Positions 51,801 through 60,000 of a stretch of 64,000 bases of DNA are shown here, one piece after another; position 1 is the first letter of the stretch; each line of letters begins with the position of its first letter. Both the position numbers and the translations under genes were made by a program. Below the pieces are notes generated by a model. That model saw nothing but the letters and a program-made list of their open reading frames with translations. It did no database searches and was not told the origin of the DNA. Source of the stretch: Branchipolynoe longqiensis (lineage: Eukaryota > Annelida > Polychaeta > Phyllodocida > Polynoidae); NCBI GenBank assembly GCA_030323885.1, contig CM059190.1, positions 82,142,709 to 82,206,708 of the forward strand, in the 5' to 3' direction.

Positions 51801-54800
51801 AGAAGACTTAGCTTGCAAAATGAGACAAAAAACACTTACTCCATTGAATTAACCTTCTCCCCAATAAGGCCAAATAATAATTTCAAAATTAGTGATCGTC
51901 CTTTTGAAATAAAGATCTGGGTCGGTTGGGCGGTCTTTATTTTTATTTGTTATTTATTCCCCCTTCACACTCGACCCTGCTCCCTCCCCATCCCAGTTCC
52001 ATCCCTATCAGCCCTCAAATCTCTCTCCATTCCTTTCCCCCACTGCCATGTCCATTCCGGTGATGCGGATTCTGAGGGACACCAGTTTGCCAGGGACACT
52101 TCCATTCAAATGCATTGTTAATGGCCGTGAGCAAATCTTCATACAGAAGAAGTAAAATATCTCCCAAATTACACCATCTAGAAACAAATCGCTTGGTACA
52201 CATATAGAAAACATCTTTACCATCATCATCATCATCATCATGCAGTCGGTCGCGATGCGACAAAGACTGCTTTCATTACTTGACTGCCGCTCTCCTTTGT
52301 GCGGTTGTACATTTCATGAAAGCTGCCTGCAAAAGTGTTGAAGTGCTGCTGGCTTTACCATAAAGACTATATTAAATGTATACGGTTAGGGTTCTTGAAT
52401 TCTATTAATTTTGAATAAAACTAACGTTTTGCACTGCGCGTACCGTCAAACTCAAGGCATTGTCAATGGCCATGAGCAATCTTGATACAGAAAATACACA
52501 AGAAGTCAAATATCTCTCAAATTACACCATCTAGAAACAAATCGATTGGTACACATATAGAAAACATCTTTACCAAAAACATTATATTAAATTTATAAGG
52601 TTAGTGATGATGCTGTTCGATTTTGACGCATGTGCAGAAGCGATGTGTCCCTCGCAAACTGGTGTCCCTCGGAATCCGCAACACCGCCCTCTTCACTTTT
52701 CACCATTTGTGACACAGTAAAGTCATTCGACCACTCCACATATGCCATCTAGCATTTCACAATAGAACCTCGGTGCATATGCCTGTGCTGCCTAGACACG
52801 AAACCAGCATGGTCAGGCTGTTCACTGCTAGACTTTCCTAACATCCATCCACACTACACTCAAGCAGGACACTCTAGAGGCTGAGTGCCATAGAACATTC
52901 AACAACCAGCGACTAAACCTATCTAGGGCATGAATTTGACTGTTTAATCCTTTAAACAAACCGCATTATAAGCGCTCCAGGATTGTTCATGTTAGAGTAC
53001 CATGGGTAATTCTCAGCGGGACAGGAACTGGTCGGGCTGTATACAATAGCACTGACGCTTGCCGGCACCTATCAGTTCAGGTTGGAACCTAGATAAAAGA
53101 TTCACCCCGTACTTACAGTACAGGGATGAATGACAAAGTGGTCTAAATACGGGCGAAAATAGCTTTAGTATGGAACAGGAAGTAGAATGCCTGGCACCAG
53201 TGTCAAATGGTTACTTATATCGGCACAGAGTTGGTGAAATGGGAGAGAATGCAAAAAGACAAGATGGCGGCCGTAGAATACCGTCGATTTCGCTTTTAAA
53301 TCTTATTAAACTAACTGTTTTATTATATTATTCAACTCAAAGGTAGTGGGGAAATATGAAGACATATACATACAAAGAATAAATGTTGCTTCTTAGATTG
53401 TGAAATTAGGCTCTGATTTCATTTCTCCGCTTTTTTGACAGTTTTTATATAGGGCTGGTATTCACCCCGTACTACAAGTATGGGGTGGGTCTTTTATCTA
53501 GTTGGAACCCTGATACTTACTGGGGCCAGACATCCACACTTGGTGCCACCTATCGGTTCGGGTTGGAACTCTTATACATTAACTTACATATATATATATA
53601 TGTATATACAACTGCCGCCACCTAGCATGAAACTCATCCTCCAGCACTGATCGGCCTGTCTCCGGGTTCTGTGCCATTTGCCGCCTGGACATGATCTACA
53701 GGCTGCTCTACAATTTGCCACCCCTCAAATACGAGAGGATTGGGTAAAAGAAGAGTCATGAGTAAAGTTGAGTGCCCAATTAACCTGTTTGTTGAATCTG
53801 ACTGTTTGTTCTCTATTGCCCTGATTAATAAAGCACTACTGTACCACTCCTGCCTCATCGTGCATTATATATACCTCGGCGTTCTCGTCTACTTTGTGTA
53901 GGCCCTGCAGCTCCAGGTAGGTGTGTGTGGTTCCCTTCTGGAACACCCTCCTCTTCACGACGACCCCGTCAACCTTCCAGGTCACCACCATGTCGGTGCC
54001 TGCCTCGATGGTGCCCAGGGAGGCCAGGATACCAGTCGGCAGCCGAGTGGGGCCCGGCGGGACCGGCGAGTCCGGGCCGCCGACCACTGGCACCGGGGTC
54101 CCGGGCCTGTCCGGGGTAGGTGGGGCTCCATCTGGTTTGTGTGAAAGTTAGGGGCATGTTGGTTAAAAGTAATTTTAAAATAACAGCAATTATATATTAA
54201 TAATAATGATTTGTTTGTTTTTTTGTCGCAGTGACCGAATTGGTAGAGCGCGGGCTTCGCATGCGGAAGGTCGGGAGTTTGGTTCCTGTTCGAGTCAAAC
54301 CAATGACTTATAAAATTGATACATGTCACTCCCTAGCCTGGCACTTGATATTAATAGGATATGGCAAGGACTGGTTAGCTCAGTGTCAGCATAATGTGAC
54401 TGAGCGGGATATCGGGTCATGGTGCTGCTGGCCTGATTTCTCCATGGGGCAGGACTATAAAGTCACCATGAGTGCGCACTGTCACAAGTCAGTACCTATC
54501 CTGATATGACCTTAGGTGTTGCCAGGACCTAAAACTCCAACAACCAAGCAACTTATGTCACCATAGTTAGCGAAGTACATGTATAGTTGTGGCATGTATA
54601 GTTGTGGACCAGTCATGTCCTAGTCATGTCCCGTGCTGGACATGACTAGGACTATAATTTTCCATGTTTTCACTTCAGATTTGTTTTCCCTTCAAGTTTT
54701 TGTGTAAATAATTCCTACTTGAAAAATTGGCTAAAGTAGAATCCAAAGTTCAGCGGGTTTCGGGAAGAATTATGTCTCTCCTGCCGAATCAAACGGAATG

Positions 54801-57012
54801 TGAGCATTGTGAGCAACGCTAAATGTGTATTAACAAGATGGCGCTTGGTGACTTACCTTTGGCTTCGTAGCAGCTTGGGCTGCCCTTGGACTCGGTGTAG
54901 CAGCAGCCCCTGAGGTAACAACCGATTCGGTCTATGGATGGACTCCCACAGGCATTACGCGCCTGGTTCTGGGGAGCAGTCGCCAAGCATCGCTGAGGCA
55001 CTGTCGGGTAGAATGAAGAGGTGTTAGATGGGAGGGTGGGATGGTGTGGGTTTAGGGGGGCGGGGGGGGGGTGATTAAAGTTGCATAGTCCGATGGTTTT
55101 GAGTTTCTCTCATTTTCTGAGACAAACATATTAGGTTGTTCATTATACTCTACCTTACTTTAGTTTGAAGTAACTTTTATTTTAAATCGCTAACTTTTGA
55201 GATATTTGAAATGGAAACATGGTAAATTAATTTTGGCAAGCTTGCCAACACTCTATCACCATAGGCTTCTGCAGAAACAGGTTCTATTAATTGACTCAGT
55301 ATCCCACTTATGTGTGACGACAAATGTTGAATAAGTGCACCAGCGTCTAAGTTAGATATGTAGACTCAAATCTAGATAATTGTTTTGGTTTTGAAAATGT
55401 TATGTTTTCATCGGACTATGCAACTTTAAGCAACTTTAAAGGAATGCTTATTTTAAATAACGACATCTCTAGAGCACATTGATATTAATCAATGGCTATT
55501 GGACGTCAAACATATAGTCCTTCTGACATTTCTTTGGAGGAAGCCTGCTGTCGCCACATAGGCTACTCTTTCTGATATGCAGATAAGGGGTATTTTATAT
55601 GCACTTTCCCACAGACAGGATAGCACATACCACAGCCTTTGATGAACCAGTTGTGGACCATTGGTTGGAATGGAAAATAGCCCAAACTGCAAATGTGTCC
55701 ACCGAGCAGGATGACCAACACCTTCACAGGTGGACACGCTACCGTCTGATGATTAAAGCTGAATACTTCGATGAAAATATCAAATTTTACTAAACCAAAA
55801 CAATTATCCAGATTTGATTCTACATATCTAACTTAGATACTAGTGCACTTATTCAACATTTGTCACCACATTTACAGGAATACTGATGCAATTTAAGAGA
55901 AGCTATTACTGCAGACGCCTATAGAGGCAGAGTTTTGGCGTGCTTGCCAAAATTAATTTGGCATGTGTGTACTTCAAATATCTCCAAAGTTAGCCATTTA
56001 AACTAAACATTACTTCAAACTAAAGTAAGGGAGGTCATAGCGATCAATTTAATGTATTTATCTCAGAATATTACAGAAGCTCAAAACCATCGGACTAATC
56101 AACTTTAAGAGGTAAGTATGCTGTATCAGTGGATTCTCACTGATCTAATGTTCTCACAAGAAAATCGGATTAATCCACGACTACTGGTGATGGACACAAA
56201 ACATGTGTTGGGATTGTTTCCAATTAAGGCCTGAAATTAGATGATTGAAGACTACATGCAGCAACTGATTCATGATCATATCCAGGATCCCAGTGACAAC
56301 AATAACAGATTTGTGAAAAACTAGAGGGTCCGGGGGCATGACCCCCCGGAAATGTGTTTAGATGGTGCAATCTGATACCTACTTGGACATATTTTGGCCT
56401 TGAAATTCAAACTGTTTTAAGACTTCAAGACTAACAAATCATTAAAAGTAAAGGTACAGCATTTTCCCTCGAAAACGCGAAGATCTTTGCTCCCCGTACA
56501 CTAGGATTATATGGAACCAATAATAAACTAATGAGAATCACTTACTTGGAATATCTGTGTGGAAAATAAAAAGAGCAATATTAGTTAACAGGTTAAGATG
56601 GATTAAATTCAAAATATAAGTCAATACATTTAAGTAGCACTACTAATATATTAACAATTATGGTCATTTTGATCAGAGTTGCCAGTGGGACAGCACTATA
56701 AAGTCGCCATGAGTGCGCACTGTCACAAGTCGGTACCCGTCCTGATATGACCTTAGATGCTGCTAGGACGTAAAACAACAACAAACAAAACAAACAAATC
56801 AGAGTGGCATCCATTTTTAGTCGCGTAACCGTGAGTGTTGTTAACTCTGACATTAGGTAGTGCCACTCATATGGCTTACCGCATAATGGTACAGTTGGAT
56901 TCCACCAGATGGCAGCACTATATTGAAATGTGATCATGCACAAGTCTGGAATATGGTAGAGAATGTATATATAGATACACGGTCTCAGAATATCGTCAGA
57001 GACTGAATATAT

Positions 57013-57043
<31 letters not shown>

Positions 57044-60000
57044 GTAATGACAGTTCAACACACTATTGGTCCAGGGATTGATGCATAGCCTAGGTTTAAC
57101 CCGTGCTGTTGAGGGGTTAAAGCTACTTTTAATGTTATTTAGTCCAAAGGACCCTTCTCAGCTGACAGTTCTAAGCTTAAAGCTGCATAGTCCGATGAAA
57201 TATCAAATTTTCAAAACCAAACCAATTATCTAGATTTGATTTTACATATCTAACTTAGATACTGATGCCCTTATTAAGCATTTGTTTCTGTGTAGAAGGC
57301 CAATACTGAGTCAATTTAACAGAACCTGTTACTGCAGAAGTCTATGGTGTCAGAGTTTTGACAAGCTTGCCAAAACTAATTTTCCATGTTTGCACTCAAA
57401 TATCTCAAAAGTTTACCACTTAAAATAAAAGTAACTTTGAACTAATGTAAAGTAGTGATCGATCTAATTGATTTATCTCAGAAAAAATACAGAAATTCAA
57501 AACCATTGGACTATGCAACTTTAATGTCACTGTTTATGTATCTGAAATTTTAATATTTTCCTAAAATATAGCAAACAGTCATGTAAAAAAACATGCACAA
57601 AACAGGTGACCCGACCGTTACTGCATCATGTGCCTTATCATTACATACCTGCCAACATGTGAGAATGGGAAAGCATAATCTGTTTCATGCAAATTGCAAC
57701 ATATTGCATGACTCCTGACATACTGCGTGCCTAGCACAGTTCCGTACAATAAACACATGAAAAAAGCTAAACAACAACATTTGGTTATGTTTATGATTGG
57801 TTGGAGTTTTAGAACCTGGCAACATCAAAGGTCATATCAGAAAGGGTACCTGCTTGCGACAGTGCACACTCATGGCGACTCAGTGCTGCCCCACTGGGAG
57901 ACCAGACCACCAGAATCAGGACCTGATATCCCACTCATTCACATTATCCAAACAGTTAGCCAAGCTGTCCATACCATATCTTAACAATGCTAAGCGCCTG
58001 GCTAGGAAGCGACAAGTATCAAATTTTAAGTCATTGGTTTGACTCGACCATGGTTCGAAACTGTGGGCTTGAATCCCACGATGTACGAAAATGGGACACA
58101 GATGATCAACACATTTGGCTATCCCGTGGCGTTCTCTGTGGCGGAGTGGTTAGAGTGTCTGACTTTTTTCTAGGTCAGACTCCTAATCTGAGGGTCAGTG
58201 GTTCGATTCCCCATGCCCCCATCTCTGACAATTTGGATTTCTACCGCTGTGTATAACTTACAGCGTCATCAAAGGCCGGTTGCTCTCATACCATGTCTAT
58301 GTGGTGTGGAAGGTTAAATATCCCTTGGGTCGGTAAAAGTGTAGGCTCAGGCTTTCTATCGACCAGCAGTGGAGTCGGGAAGACCAGTCGTCTGTGACTG
58401 GGATTTCCCCTGCTTGGGACAACTAATGTACAAACAAAACAAAACAAAAAAAAGAGAGACAAATAAGTGTTCACACTTCCTGTCTACCATTCGCTATATC
58501 GCTATATCGTCTGGTCACGCTGAGAAGGTGGACTTTTGTAACGGAGGCGTACTTACTGGGAGGTGTGTAGCAGCTTGGTTTCCCTTGGGACGGGTTGAAG
58601 CAGCAGCCTAGTGCAGAGCAGAGTTCCTCGTTCGTTTGGTCTGTCCCACACGAATTGCGAGCCAGGCCCGTGTCCGTGGCCGGGCAGGAGTCAGGTCCTG
58701 AGAAAGGGAATCAGGTCACATTAACGGTGCACCAAAACGAGCAAGACAGCCTTATAATTAATTATATGTTCACAGGAATCAGCTAATACTGTCTATTATT
58801 CTTGTGTGTATTTGGAAACTAGCAACATTAAAGCTGCATAGTCCCATGGAGCATCAACTTTTCCAAACTAAAACAATTATCTAGAATTGATTCTACATAT
58901 CTAACTTAGATACTGATGCACCTAGTAAGCATTTGTTGCCACATAGAAGGGCACACCGAGTCAATTTAATCAAACCTGTTACTGCATAAATTAGCCTATC
59001 ATGTCAGAGTTTTGATACCTGCCAGAATTAATTTGACATGGTTGAACTACAAATACCTGAAAAATGTGCATTTAAATAAAAGTTACTTCAAATTGAAGCA
59101 AAGTAGATCACAGTGATCAATTTAACAGATATCTCAGAAAAATGACAGAAACTCAAAATCATCGGACTATGGAACTTTAAAACAACCAGCCTGAGTTGAT
59201 TGATTGATTGATTGGTGGTTGCTTTACACCAACCTAATTAGAGTTGGTGATTGACAGGTCAGTCAGCATAGTATAATACAGGTCAGTCAGCATAGTATAA
59301 TACAAGTCAGTCAGCATAGTATAATACAGGTGAGTCTACATAGTATAATACAAGTCAGTCAGCATAGTATAATACAGGTGAGTCTGCATAGAATAATACA
59401 GGTGAGTAAGCATAGTGTAATACAGGTCAGTCAGCATAGCATAATACAAGTAAGTCAGCATAGGATAATACAAATCAGTCAGCATAGTATAATACAAGTC
59501 AGACAGCATAGTATAATACAGGTCAGTCAGCATAGTATAATCCAGGTGAGTCAGCATAGTATAATACAGGTGAGTCAGCATAGTATAATACATGTGCGTC
59601 TGCATAGTATAATACAGGTGAGTCAGCATAGTAGAATACAGGTCAGTCAGCATAGTATAATACAGGTGAGTCAGTATAGTATAATACAGGTCAGTCAGCA
59701 TAGCATAATACAGGTGAGTCAGCATAATATAATACAGGTGAGTCTGCATAGTATAATACAGGTCAGTCAGCATAGTATAATACAGGTGAGTCAGCATAGT
59801 ATAATACAGGTGAGTCAGCATAGTATAATACAGGTCAGTCAGCATAGTATAATACAGGTCAGTCAGCATAGCATAATACAGGTCAGTAAGCATAGTATAA
59901 TGCAGGTCAGTCAGCATAGTATAATACAGGTGAGTCTGCATAGTATAATACACATCAGTCAGCATAGTATAATACAGGTGAGTCTGCATAGTATAATACA

